Source: CBDFGT01 sp965247225 (GTDB lineage Bacteria > Pseudomonadota > Alphaproteobacteria > Rhizobiales > Rhizobiaceae). From it: a stretch of 64,000 nt of DNA. Under the pieces are notes generated by a model. The model did no database searches, had not been told where the DNA came from, and was given only the letters and a program-made list of their open reading frames with translations. The DNA is taken from NCBI GenBank assembly GCA_965247225.1, contig CBDFGT010000009.1:310001-374000 (forward strand), in the 5' to 3' direction. The translations under genes were made by a program, and so were the position numbers. This document shows positions 7,513 to 15,696 of this stretch, in pieces (positions within the stretch are counted from its first letter, which is position 1; each line of letters starts with the position of its first letter).

Positions 7513-8595
7513 CGCGCTCAGGCCGCCAAACAGTGTCGGCAGGTCCAGCGGGCGGAAGCCGTAATGGTTCATCCAGCGCACATCGGCATCAAAGAAATTG
7601 CGCAGGTCCGGCATGCCATATTTCAGCATGGCAATGCGGTCGAGGCCCATGCCCCAGGCAAAGCCCTGGAATTCATCCGGGTCGAGACCGCCTGCACGCA
7701 GCACATTGGGATGCACCATGCCGCAGCCGAGAATCTCCATCCAGTCATTGCCCTCGCCGAATTTCACCTGTGCGCCGGAGCGGTCACACTGGATATCCAC
7801 CTCGATCGATGGCTCGGTGAACGGGAAGAAGGACGGGCGAAACCGCATGTTGACGCTTGGCACCTCAAAGAAGGTCTTGCAGAATTCTTCCAGAACCCAG
7901 CGCATATTGGCCATGTTCGCGGTCTTGTCGATCACCAGACCTTCCACCTGATGGAACATCGGCGAATGGGTAGCGTCGCTGTCCTGCCGGTAGGTCTTGC
8001 CCGGAATGATAATGCGGATCGGCGGCTTCTGCTGCTCCATGGTGCGCACCTGCACGGGTGATGTGTGCGTGCGCAGAACTTTCGCCTCGTTGGTTTCCTT
8101 GTTCGGTTGCAGGAAAAATGTATCGTGCATTTCGCGGGCCGGATGGCCTTCGGGAAAATTCAGCGCGGTGAAATTGTAGTAATCCGTCTCGATATCCGGG
8201 CCTTCGGCAATTGAGAAACCCATATCGGCAAAGATGGCGGTAATTTCGTCAATGATCTGGCTGATGGGATGGATACGACCGCGCTCGGCCGGCGAAGAGC
8301 GCACCGGAAGGCTGACATCCAGCGTCTCGGCCTTCAGGCGGGCGTCTATGGCGGCGTCCTTCAGAACCGATCTGGCCGCGCTGATGGCATCCGTGACTTC
8401 GTTTTTCAGCGCATTGATGGCGGCACCGCGCGTCTGGCGCTCTTGCGGCGACATGGTGCCCAGCGTTTTCAAAAGCTCAGAGATGGAGCCCTTCTTGCCA
8501 AGCGCATTCAGCCGGACCGCCTCAATGGCCGCCTCGTCGGCAGCCGCCGAGACTTCACCCAGAATGGTGGATTTCAATGTTTCCAGATCAGACAT
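7510..8595 (-). CDS. pheS: Phenylalanyl-tRNA synthetase alpha subunit
   Basis: Catalytic subunit of phenylalanyl-tRNA synthetase (class II), 361 residues, normal length. It starts MSDLETLK with an N-terminal coiled-coil region (about residues 1-90), then the class II core. GRIHPISQIIDEI precedes motif 1, FHQVEGLVID is motif 2, and GMGLDRIAML near residue 315 is motif 3. The frame is intact. It is read on the minus strand after rpmI-rplT, from which it is separated by an intrinsic terminator, so it may have its own promoter or depend on read-through. Confidence 0.97.
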   Translation of the reverse strand: MSDLETLKSTILGEVSAAADEAAIEAVRLNALGKKGSISELLKTLGTMSPQERQTRGAAINALKNEVTDAISAARSVLKDAAIDARLKAETLDVSLPVRSSPAERGRIHPISQIIDEITAIFADMGFSIAEGPDIETDYYNFTALNFPEGHPAREMHDTFFLQPNKETNEAKVLRTHTSPVQVRTMEQQKPPIRIIIPGKTYRQDSDATHSPMFHQVEGLVIDKTANMANMRWVLEEFCKTFFEVPSVNMRFRPSFFPFTEPSIEVDIQCDRSGAQVKFGEGNDWMEILGCGMVHPNVLRAGGLDPDEFQGFAWGMGLDRIAMLKYGMPDLRNFFDADVRWMNHYGFRPLDLPTLFGGLSA

Positions 8596-8629
8596 GATGC
8601 GCCTATGTTATTACCGTTGAAAACCCATG

Positions 8630-8663
8630 AAAAAACCCGCGCCAGTCCTGCCAGCGCGGGTTT
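8630..8663 (-). terminator. Intrinsic terminator after rplT
   Basis: Ten-base arms AAACCCGCGC / GCGCGGGTTT (8633-8642 and 8654-8663) with an 11-base loop, followed on the minus strand by a run of T (the complement of A at 8630-8635). Placed between rplT and pheS. Confidence 0.8.
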
Positions 8664-8703
8664 CCCAATAAGATAAATTGAAGAGCTTGGGAAGCGCTGG
8701 TTC

Positions 8704-9108
8704 TTAGCGAACTGCGCTTTCAAACTCGTTCTTCGTACCTGTGTTCTTCAGGTAATCCAGAGCCTTCTTCGAGGCAGCTACCAGCTGGCCGAAGGCTTCA
8801 GGCTCGAAAATGGCCATATCGGACATAACCTTGCGGTCCACCTCAATGCCAGCCTTTGTCAGGCCGTCAATGAAACGGCCATAGGACAGGCCATGTTCGC
8901 GAACAGCAGCATTGATACGCTGAATCCACAGGGCGCGGAAATTGCGCTTGTTATTCTTGCGGTCGCGATAAGCATATTGCTTTGCGTGATCCACAGCAGC
9001 CTTTGCGGCGCGGATGGTGTTTTTGCGGCGGCCGTAGAAGCCCTTGGCTGCCTTGAATACTTTATTGTGCTTGGCGCGGGAAGTTACGCCACGTTTTACG
9101 CGTGCCAT
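8704..9108 (-). CDS. rplT: 50S ribosomal protein L20
   Basis: A 134-residue basic protein starting MARVKRGVTSRAKHNKV, with FYGRRKNTIRAAKAAVDHA and the later WIQRINAAVREHG and YGRFIDGL blocks of L20. It binds 23S rRNA during early 50S assembly. It follows rpmI by 33 bases on the same strand, the usual L35-L20 pair. In enterobacteria this operon is autoregulated by L20; no such structure was identified here. Confidence 0.97.
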   Translation of the reverse strand: MARVKRGVTSRAKHNKVFKAAKGFYGRRKNTIRAAKAAVDHAKQYAYRDRKNNKRNFRALWIQRINAAVREHGLSYGRFIDGLTKAGIEVDRKVMSDMAIFEPEAFGQLVAASKKALDYLKNTGTKNEFESAVR

Positions 9109-9141
9109 GTCATGATCTCCTTAAACTGCGTTCGATAGGTC

Positions 9142-9345
9142 TCACAGACCGTTTGGCAAATAATTCTTGATAACCTTGCGACCATCCGGCTCAGCCAGAA
9201 CCATGGTGCCGCGGGCATCACGAATGAACTTGTTGGAACGCTTGATCATGCCGTGGCGTTTGCCGGCGGCAGCGGCCAGTACCTTGCCGGTTGCGGTGAT
9301 CTTGAACCGCTTTTTGGCCGAGGATTTCGTCTTCATCTTGGGCAT
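9142..9345 (-). CDS. rpmI: 50S ribosomal protein L35
   Basis: A 67-residue, very basic protein beginning MPKMKTKSSAKKRFKITATGK, the invariant L35 start, with GKRHGMIKRSNKFIRDARG in the middle. First gene of the rpmI-rplT unit on the minus strand. The 238 bases separating it from infC contain the infC terminator, so rpmI is probably transcribed from its own promoter near 9360-9530. Confidence 0.96.
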   Translation of the reverse strand: MPKMKTKSSAKKRFKITATGKVLAAAAGKRHGMIKRSNKFIRDARGTMVLAEPDGRKVIKNYLPNGL

Positions 9346-9531
9346 TTTGCTACTCCATTCTTCAAATTATCAGAAACGCGGCAGACGAAGCCCGTTTCAA
9401 GCATTAAAAACGGCCATGGCATGCCCTGCCAGACCGTTCGGACGGGGGCTATTACCACCGGGACCGGCAAAGCGCAACTCCCTTGCCAAAAAAACGCATG
9501 CCCGATGCACTGTCCCGGAAGACCATCATGC

Positions 9532-9556
9532 AAAAAGCCGCCCGGGCGGGGCGGCT
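9532..9556 (-). terminator. Intrinsic terminator after infC
   Basis: Eight-base GC arms (AGCCGCCC / GGGCGGCT, 9536-9543 and 9549-9556) with a short loop, followed on the minus strand by five T (9532-9536). It sits 28 bases after the infC stop. Confidence 0.75.
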
Positions 9557-9583
9557 CGTCAAGCAGTACCGGCAAAATCGTGC

Positions 9584-10120
9584 TTATTTGGGAGCCAGAA
9601 CCATCATCATCTGACGGCCTTCCAGCTTCGGTTCGGCTTCCACCTTGGCCATGGACATTGTGTCATCCTTGACCTGCAACAACAGCTTCATGCCCAGTTC
9701 CTGGTGCGCCATTTCGCGACCCCGGAATTTCAGCGTCACCTTGACCTTGTCACCCTCTTCAAAGAAACGGCTCATCGCACGCATCTTGACGTCATAGTCA
9801 TGCGTGTCGATATTCGGGCGCATCTTGATTTCTTTGACTTCAACAATCTTCTGTTTTTTGCGCGCTTCTGCGGCTTTCTTCTGGTTCGCATATTTCAGCT
9901 TGCCAAGATCAACCAGCTTGCACACCGGCGGATCATTGTTTGGCGAAATTTCCACCAGATCCAGCCCGGCTTCTTCCGCCATCCGCATGGCATCGTCTGT
10001 CAGAACAATACCAATATTCTCGCCTTCAGCATTGATCAACTGAATCCGTGGAACCCGGATTTCCTTGTTGGAGCGTGGCCCGTCTTTGGTCGGCGCGTCG
10101 GTCTTGAAAGGTCTGCGAAT
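9584..10120 (-). CDS. infC: Translation initiation factor IF-3, AUU start codon
   Basis: IF-3 binds the 30S subunit and proofreads start-codon choice. The core (LINAEGENIGIVLTDDAM, IKMRPNIDTHDYDVK, ending MMMVLAPK) is unmistakable. Family sequence extends upstream (RRPFKTDAPTKDGPRSNKEIRVPRIQ) to an ATT at 10118-10120 behind a GAGGAG ribosome site; no ATG, GTG or TTG fits that end. The chosen start is therefore ATT, giving 178 residues. A rare AUU start is known from E. coli infC, where IF-3 represses its own translation by rejecting it; the same autoregulation is inferred here. Confidence 0.93.
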   Translation of the reverse strand: MRRPFKTDAPTKDGPRSNKEIRVPRIQLINAEGENIGIVLTDDAMRMAEEAGLDLVEISPNNDPPVCKLVDLGKLKYANQKKAAEARKKQKIVEVKEIKMRPNIDTHDYDVKMRAMSRFFEEGDKVKVTLKFRGREMAHQELGMKLLLQVKDDTMSMAKVEAEPKLEGRQMMMVLAPK

Positions 10121-10300
10121 GGTCGTATTCTCCTCGAATTGTTAAAACGGTGCATCACTTGGAATAACAAGTTGCATGCTGCAGGCAATGTCGTGATTGA
10201 TGCGGGCGAGTCAATAGCATGATTCAGAGAATAAATCACCTGTCGATGCAAGATTTGCCAAAACAGTTTAATATTGTGTCTTTATTGCCCGGAGCGTGCC

Positions 10301-11098
10301 GTGACAGATCAAAATAACGTCCTTTCACCCCAAATTTTCCATGTTGGGGCCGATCAACGCGCCATTGCCGTTGAGGTTCTCGCCGGTACACGCAAACCCG
10401 ACGCACCGGTTCTGGTCTGGCTGGGCGGCTACCGTTCGGACATGACCGGAGCCAAGGCCATGGCTCTGGAAGCATTTGCAGGAGAACGGGGGCTCGGCTG
10501 CGTGCGGTTTGATTATTCCGGTCACGGCCAGTCCGGCGGTTCCTTTGCCGACGGCACCCTGTCGCGCTGGCTGGAGGAAGCCATGGCGGTTGTCTCCCGG
10601 TTTGGTTCGTCCAGGATGATCCTTGTCGGCTCCTCCATGGGCGGCTGGATCAGCCTTCGCCTGATAGCGGAATTGCGCAAGGCGGGATCTGAAGCCGTCT
10701 GCGGCCTTGTCCTGATTGCGCCTGCACCCGATTTCACCTGCGATCTCATCGAGCCGCATCTCAGCCTGTCGCAAAAACAGGATCTGGCTGAAAAAGGCTT
10801 TTTTGAGGAACATTCGGACTATAGTCCGCAGCCCAATATCTTCACCCGCGCCCTTCTGGAAGACGGGCGTGCCAACCGTGTCCTGACCGGCATTATCGAA
10901 ACGGGCTGCCCTGTTCATATCCTGCAAGGCATGCAGGATCCCGATGTTCCCTGGCAGCATGCCCTGAAGCTTGTGGCGCATTTGCCATCGGATGATGTCT
11001 GCCTGACCCTGATCCGCGACGGCGATCACCGGCTTTCGCGCCCGCAAGACCTGAACCGCATGCTTTCGGCCGTCAGCGCCATGACCGGTGTTCCCTGA
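10301..11098 (+). CDS. Alpha/beta hydrolase
   Basis: A 265-residue serine hydrolase. The nucleophile elbow is GSSMGG near residue 112, preceded by FDYSGHGQSGG (oxyanion-hole region). The acid is probably in the QDPDVPW segment and the histidine in GDHRLSRPQDL near the C-terminus, so the triad is complete. There is no signal peptide, so it is cytoplasmic. GTG 10301 is preferred over an upstream in-frame start because GGAG lies six bases before it and the family N-terminus begins there. Divergent from infC. The ester or thioester substrate is unknown. Confidence 0.85.
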   Translation: MTDQNNVLSPQIFHVGADQRAIAVEVLAGTRKPDAPVLVWLGGYRSDMTGAKAMALEAFAGERGLGCVRFDYSGHGQSGGSFADGTLSRWLEEAMAVVSRFGSSRMILVGSSMGGWISLRLIAELRKAGSEAVCGLVLIAPAPDFTCDLIEPHLSLSQKQDLAEKGFFEEHSDYSPQPNIFTRALLEDGRANRVLTGIIETGCPVHILQGMQDPDVPWQHALKLVAHLPSDDVCLTLIRDGDHRLSRPQDLNRMLSAVSAMTGVP

Positions 11099-11129
11099 AG
11101 CAGGTCAGATTTTAACCATGTCAAAAGTT

Positions 11130-11196
11130 ACCAATTGGTTAATACGGGTAAAATCTTGACTCGCGGGCCTTTAGGTTCTTAACTGTTTGTTAAGAA
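11130..11196 (+). promoter_or_regulatory. Sigma70-like promoter with inverted repeats before the transglutaminase-like gene
   Basis: TTGACT (11156-11161), a 17-base spacer and TTAACT (11179-11184) form a plausible promoter. The -10 lies inside an inverted repeat, TTCTTAAC / GTTAAGAA (11176-11183 and 11189-11196). A second palindrome, ACCAATTGGT, is at 11130-11139. The arrangement suggests control by a dimeric regulator; this is inferred from layout. Confidence 0.4.
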
Positions 11197-11211
11197 TTTA
11201 AGGGTTTGCAG

Positions 11212-11826
11212 ATGTCAAAATTATATTGCGTAAAGACAGTGCTGATTGCCGCCGTTGCTGTTGCCGGCTCGATTATGCCGGCCACATCCGCCACCACCGC
11301 ACCTGCTTTCATGCAGGTTGGCTCTGTTACATCACAACCTATAGGCCATTATCAATATTGCCAGCTGAATGCTGCCGACTGCAATTTCAAATCCGCATCA
11401 ACAACGGCACCACAGGTGACCGATTATGGCTGGAACCTTGTTCGCTCGGTCAATCTGGATGTCAACAGGACAATTGTGCCGATGACCGACCAGGAACTCT
11501 ATGGCCGCGACGAAGTCTGGACCATTCCCGCCTTTGCCGGAGACTGCGAGGATTTTGTACTTCTCAAGCGCAAGATCCTGATGGAAAAAGGCTTTCCTGA
11601 AAATGCGCTTTTGATCACTGTTGTGCGCAAGCCGGATGGTGAAGGCCATGCCGTTTTGACCCTGCGCACATCCAGAGGGGATTATGTGCTTGATAATCTC
11701 GACAATGAGATCAAGCTGTGGACAGATACGCCCTATACCTATCTCAAACGGCAGGCCACATTCAATTCCGGTCGCTGGGTAACGATTGAACAGAACTCTG
11801 ATGTTCTGGTCGGTTCGCTGCACTGA
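11212..11826 (+). CDS. Transglutaminase-like cysteine peptidase (BTLCP family), exported
   Basis: A 204-residue protein with an N-terminal signal peptide (hydrophobic core about residues 9-20, cut near ATSA). The papain-like transglutaminase triad is visible: Cys in GDCEDFV (about residue 112), His in GEGHAVL (146) and Asp in YVLDNL (161). This is the bacterial transglutaminase-like cysteine proteinase family (COG3672), periplasmic and sometimes linked to surface adhesin processing (LapG-like), although LapG partners are not visible here. ATG 11212 has AGGG upstream. A decayed copy of the region around the His lies at 13126-13204. Confidence 0.85.
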   Translation: MSKLYCVKTVLIAAVAVAGSIMPATSATTAPAFMQVGSVTSQPIGHYQYCQLNAADCNFKSASTTAPQVTDYGWNLVRSVNLDVNRTIVPMTDQELYGRDEVWTIPAFAGDCEDFVLLKRKILMEKGFPENALLITVVRKPDGEGHAVLTLRTSRGDYVLDNLDNEIKLWTDTPYTYLKRQATFNSGRWVTIEQNSDVLVGSLH

Positions 11827-11829
11827 TCT

Positions 11830-13032
11830 TCAGGCAGGTGATCCCCGCCTCATGCGGGCAAGAACAAGTGACGCCGCAATGGCCACAAGCGAAACGGATG
11901 CCAGCAACAGCAATGTTGCAGCATTCCCGAATGTCTCGTTGACAGAGATGGTTGCAACCGGTGCAAGGGCTGACAGAACCAGCCGCCAGGACGCCATGTT
12001 GCCGGTGATCCGGCCATAGTTCCTGATGTCAAAATATTCCAGCGGCAAAACCCCGCGCACAATGGAAGTCAGTCCCTGGCCGATGCCATAGAATATCCCG
12101 AACACCAGGGCGAGGCCGAAAACCGGCTGCGACAGTGCCAGCAAAAGGCTGGCAATGCCGAGCGCCATGGCAGAAGCGGCAATCATGGCGATGCGCAAAA
12201 TGGAAAATCTGCGCCCGAAGGTGAGGTTGACCAGGCGGGCAGCCACCTGGGACGGGCCAATCACCGCACCGGCCCAGATGGCGCTTGCCGCCGAAAAGCC
12301 CAGACTGCCCAGAAGCACCGGCAGGGACGCATTGATGGCGGACATCAGAAAACCGGCGGACGCAAACATGGTACCCATCACCAGCACGGTCCTGCGCATT
12401 TGCAAAGGTGTGGTCGCAGCCGTCGTTTCGTTTGCAGCCGATACCGGACCTTCCCGCTCTCTGGTGCGGTCGTGTGCGGGGATCATGAGGTGAACAGGCA
12501 ATGCCAGACAAAGGTTCATCGCCGCCAGCACCAGATAGACATCCCTCCATGTCATGACCGTCAGAAGCGTGTGTAACAGCGGCCAGAAAATGGTCGAGGC
12601 AAAACCGGCCATCAGGGTGACGCCGGTGATCGGCCCGGCTGCATTTTTCCCATGCACACGGGCAAGGGCTGCAAAGCCTGCCTCATACTGCACCATCAGG
12701 GAAATGCATTCGCTCAACAGTGCCACGGCAACAAAGGCCGGTGCCGATTGCACCACGGAAAACAGGGCCAGAACCATGGCGGCCAATGCCGATCCAAGGC
12801 TCATGACCCATCTTGCACCGAACCGGTCTATCATCCGGCCGGTCAGCGGCGCAGCCGCGGCCCCGATCATCAGACCCGCGGAGAACATGGCAAAGACGAA
12901 GCTCTTGCTCCAGCCAAACTCCCTGGCAATTTCAGGGGCCAGAACGGAAAAGGAATAGTAGAGTGTTCCATAGCCGACCGTCATGGACAGGCCGATACCA
13001 AGGGTGAGGGGCGCAGTTTTCAGGGCCAGCAT
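11830..13032 (-). CDS. MFS transporter
   Basis: A 400-residue polytopic membrane protein with about 12 hydrophobic segments and the loop 2-3 motif region GRMIDRFGARW of the major facilitator superfamily. A basic cytoplasmic loop (HDRTREREG) separates the two halves near residue 195. The family moves small solutes with protons; the substrate is not predictable. Convergent with the transglutaminase-like gene, with only three bases between the stops. The frame is intact. Confidence 0.85.
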   Translation of the reverse strand: MLALKTAPLTLGIGLSMTVGYGTLYYSFSVLAPEIAREFGWSKSFVFAMFSAGLMIGAAAAPLTGRMIDRFGARWVMSLGSALAAMVLALFSVVQSAPAFVAVALLSECISLMVQYEAGFAALARVHGKNAAGPITGVTLMAGFASTIFWPLLHTLLTVMTWRDVYLVLAAMNLCLALPVHLMIPAHDRTREREGPVSAANETTAATTPLQMRRTVLVMGTMFASAGFLMSAINASLPVLLGSLGFSAASAIWAGAVIGPSQVAARLVNLTFGRRFSILRIAMIAASAMALGIASLLLALSQPVFGLALVFGIFYGIGQGLTSIVRGVLPLEYFDIRNYGRITGNMASWRLVLSALAPVATISVNETFGNAATLLLLASVSLVAIAASLVLARMRRGSPA

Positions 13033-13527
13033 TCAAGATGTCCGGTGTCAACAATGGCACCTGTTTAGAGCAGGATGTCTCTGAATGGAACCATACCGGC
13101 GACAATTGTTGCCATCCGGAAATGCGGCTTTCCTGGAAATGCGCTTTTGATAAACGTTCAGCGCAAACCTGATGGCGAAGGCCATGCCGTTTTGACCCTG
13201 CACTGATTCTGATATCTTCCGGTCCGGAACCTGACCAGCCTGTCCAGCCGTGAGGCCCAGCCCAAATCAAAACTGTAATCAAGGGCTGCTTGCTCATCAG
13301 GTTCGCCATTTGCACAGACAAAAACAGCAGCACATAGCCATCGTCCAGTGGCAGCGGAAAAGGATCATCCTTGTCAATCAGTGACCCGTGGAAATGTTGT
13401 GCACAACTCTATTCGGTCAGGTTTTGAGACGGGCCATTTCTGGTCCCATTTGTTACGAAATTTGTAACGAGAAATGACCGAAAGACTATATGTCTCAGCA
13501 GGGTTATGCATCATCAGCGGGACAGGC
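13033..13527. other. Long intergenic stretch
   Basis: Apart from the decayed gene fragment at 13126-13204, no gene or RNA is recognised in these 495 bases. The part near 13400-13480 is AT-richer and could hold the start-side promoter of nothing obvious, since the neighbouring tRNA and MFS genes both point toward lower coordinates. Confidence 0.5.
13126..13204 (+). pseudogene. Decayed partial copy of the transglutaminase-like peptidase gene
   Basis: By eye about 67 of 77 bases match 11590-11666 of the intact gene. It would encode NALLI..QRKPDGEGHAVLTLH followed by a TGA. The catalytic Cys region and everything after the His are absent. It lies beyond the MFS gene in the same orientation as the parent, which suggests an old duplication that was deleted down to one block. 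Confidence 0.7.
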
Positions 13528-13602
13528 TGGTGCTGCTAGAGAGATTTGAACTCTCGGCCTCTCCCTTACCAAGGGAGTGCTCTACCCCTGAGCTATAGCA
13601 GC
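13528..13602 (-). tRNA. tRNA-Thr (GGT anticodon)
   Basis: The complement folds as a standard tRNA. The acceptor stem is GCTGCTA / TAGCAGC with CCA encoded; the D arm is AGCTC..GAGC; the anticodon arm is CTCCC-TTGGTAA-GGGAG with anticodon GGT; the T arm is GAGAG-TTCAAAT-CTCTC. Confidence 0.95.
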
Positions 13603-13756
13603 AACTGTGTTACAGGCGCGAATTAATCTGCACTGTACGGAGCGGGAGGCTCTTGCCACAGCTTTTTCCCGAGTGCAAGCAGCAATTCAAACAACGCACC
13701 ATCCTGTTGTGATAATGTGGCTTTTGCTGCTCGCATAAATCGTTTATGCACAAGGA

Positions 13757-14005
13757 ATGACCGAGGAAAATAATTCATCTGGCACAAAGAGTCGAAAATT
13801 GACGGCCAAGTCACAGCTGGCGCGTGAGCAGGCGCTGCGCAAGGAACGGCTGGCCAAGCAGCTGCGCACCAATTTGCAAAAGCGCAAGGCACAGGGACGC
13901 TCCCGCCGTGATGGCCTGGAAGACCAGCGCAGTGACGGGCTGCAGATTGCGCCTGAGGGTTCTCAGGCTGACGGCAGCACGCATTCACACGAGGAAACAC
14001 AATAG
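13757..14005 (+). CDS. Small basic conserved protein
   Basis: An 82-residue, highly charged protein with no hydrophobic segment. The middle (about residues 15-50) is a lysine/arginine-rich predicted helix (LAREQALRKERLAKQLRTN then QKRKAQGRSRR); the tail is acidic and His-containing. ATG 13757 has AAGGA upstream. Similar short basic proteins with RTNLQKRKAQ-like ends occur next to conserved genes in Rhizobiales; none has a known function. It is 14 bases before the dehydrogenase gene and probably cotranscribed with it. Confidence 0.65.
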   Translation: MTEENNSSGTKSRKLTAKSQLAREQALRKERLAKQLRTNLQKRKAQGRSRRDGLEDQRSDGLQIAPEGSQADGSTHSHEETQ

Positions 14006-14019
14006 ACCGGGAGGGGCCT

Positions 14020-15039
14020 ATGAAAGCAGCGCGTTTGGTCAACATGAACGAGATGATTGTCGCCGGGGTTGAAAAGCCGGTTCCCGGCACAAAAGATCTT
14101 CTCGTGCGGGTGGAGGCCTGTGGCATTTGCGGCAGTGACAGGCATATGTTCAAGGGCGAGTATCCCACAGCCCGCCCTGTTACCCTGGGACATGAATTTT
14201 CCGGCATTGTCGAATCCGTCGGCAAGGATGTCACCCGTTTTCGTCCCGGCATGCGGATAACCGGCGATCCCAATATCGCCTGCGGTCATTGCCATGCATG
14301 CCGCAACAGCCGCGTCAATCTGTGTGAGGCCCTGACTGCTATCGGTGTTCAGCGGGACGGAGGCTTTGCAGACTATGTGCTTGTGCCGGAGAACCAGGCG
14401 TTTGAAATTCCGCTGTCCCTGCCACCGCTGCACGGGGCTTTCTGCGAACCGCTGGCCTGCTGCCTCCATGCACTGGATATCGCCCGCATCAGGCCCGGCC
14501 AGAGCGTTGCCATTCTGGGCGGTGGTGTGATCGGGCTGCTCATGGTGCAATTGGCAAGACTTGCCGGGGCCGCGCCTGTTGTGCTGTCAACACGGCAGAA
14601 ACCGCGCCGGGATCTGGCGGCAAAAATGGGTGCGCATTGCACGCTTGATCCCACCGGACAGGATGTGGCCGGCATCATTGCCGGACCCCGGGGCTTGGTA
14701 CCCGGTGGCGTGGATGTGGTGTTTGAATGTGCGGGCGTTCCGGACACCTTTTCCCAGTCCCTTGCCATCGCCAGAAGGGGCGGGGCAGTGGTGGTTTTCG
14801 GGGTCATGCCGCAGGGGCAGGTCGTGGAAATCCAGCCGTTCGATCTTCTGGTCCGCGAGCTGCGGCTGGAGGCGGCCTATCTCAACCCCTTCACCCATGG
14901 TCGAGCGGCCGCCATGGTGGCCTCCGGTGTTCTGGATCTCGACAGCCTGATCACCCGTACCATATCGCTGGATCAGGTTCCGGGCGAGATTGCCGGTGCG
15001 CCCTTGGAAGGTGATATCAAAATCATGGCCGTGCCGTAA
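14020..15039 (+). CDS. Zinc-dependent alcohol dehydrogenase (MDR family)
   Basis: A 339-residue medium-chain dehydrogenase. Catalytic-zinc ligands are in CGICGSDRH (about residue 37) and GHEFSG; the structural zinc site is the four-Cys CGHCHACRNSRVNLC (about 88-102). A Rossmann fold with GGGVIG near residue 167 binds NAD(P). It resembles sorbitol, threonine and galactitol dehydrogenases, but the substrate cannot be fixed. Start ATG 14020 is preceded by GGGAGGGG. It lies between the small basic protein and the DUF2948-hisD block. Confidence 0.9.
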   Translation: MKAARLVNMNEMIVAGVEKPVPGTKDLLVRVEACGICGSDRHMFKGEYPTARPVTLGHEFSGIVESVGKDVTRFRPGMRITGDPNIACGHCHACRNSRVNLCEALTAIGVQRDGGFADYVLVPENQAFEIPLSLPPLHGAFCEPLACCLHALDIARIRPGQSVAILGGGVIGLLMVQLARLAGAAPVVLSTRQKPRRDLAAKMGAHCTLDPTGQDVAGIIAGPRGLVPGGVDVVFECAGVPDTFSQSLAIARRGGAVVVFGVMPQGQVVEIQPFDLLVRELRLEAAYLNPFTHGRAAAMVASGVLDLDSLITRTISLDQVPGEIAGAPLEGDIKIMAVP

Positions 15040-15085
15040 GGATCCCGGGCAGAGGCCCGCAACACAACCCTTTCCGCCCCGGCGG

Positions 15086-15121
15086 TGCATGCCTGTCAAA
15101 ACTTGCATGCCTGTCAAAATT
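15086..15121. repeat. Two-copy 18-bp tandem repeat
   Basis: TGCATGCCTGTCAAAACT is followed immediately by TGCATGCCTGTCAAAATT, one difference between copies. It lies in the 171-base gap between the dehydrogenase and the DUF2948 gene. No function is evident. Confidence 0.8.
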
Positions 15122-15210
15122 TGAAGGACGGAGCATGATTGTTTCCATTGCAGTGGCCGAGGCAACTGCCTATCTTCCGGCAAGCGGAATTTGGCCTGAA
15201 AGGCAGAAAC

Positions 15211-15648
15211 ATGGATCAACTGAAACTTCTGGCTCTCGACTTCGATGATTTGAAAATCCTGTCTGCCTATATGCAGGATGCCGTTTTCAAAACCGGTGAT
15301 ATGGACTTCAATCTGCGTGGAAAGCAGTTTGCCTTTGCCGCCAACAGGTTTGTCTGGGAAAAGGCCGGGGAAAAGTCCAGGGGCTTTGAGCGTCGCCGTA
15401 CCGGTATGGTGTTCAAGCGGGTCAATGCCGTGCGCTCGCTCGGTGTGGACCGTCGCAAGCCTGATACGGTCCTGTCCCTGCTGGCCATCAATTTTGTGCG
15501 CAAGGGAGAGGGGCCCGAAGGCACCATTGGCCTGATCCTGTCTGGAACCGCGACTATAGAGCTTGATGTGGAATGTATCGAAGTTCAGCTTGCAGATATG
15601 GGCGGAGCATGGGAAACCGGGTTCAGGCCCCGCCATGCGGGAGAATAA
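15211..15648 (+). CDS. DUF2948 family protein
   Basis: A 145-residue protein starting MDQLKLLALDFDDLKILSAYMQDAV, the family N-terminus, so ATG 15211 (after AAAGG) is used rather than a longer upstream frame. It ends in a segment rich in Gly and aromatic residues (MGGAWETGFRPRH). Function unknown. In Rhizobiales it is regularly found just before hisD, as here, and is likely cotranscribed with it. Predicted soluble and cytoplasmic. Confidence 0.85.
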   Translation: MDQLKLLALDFDDLKILSAYMQDAVFKTGDMDFNLRGKQFAFAANRFVWEKAGEKSRGFERRRTGMVFKRVNAVRSLGVDRRKPDTVLSLLAINFVRKGEGPEGTIGLILSGTATIELDVECIEVQLADMGGAWETGFRPRHAGE

Positions 15649-15696
15649 GCGGCAGAATGCAACAGCGCGTCTTGCCGACCACAGGAGACTATGACA

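Noticed and set aside
3316..10120. Frameshifts in pheT, pheS, rplT, rpmI or infC
   Set aside because: All five read intact with complete motifs, so the indel density at 0.3-7 kb is not uniform.
15086..15121. Two-copy 18-bp repeat as a regulator-binding array
   Set aside because: Only two copies, no dyad symmetry between arms beyond GCATGC, and no clear promoter next to it.
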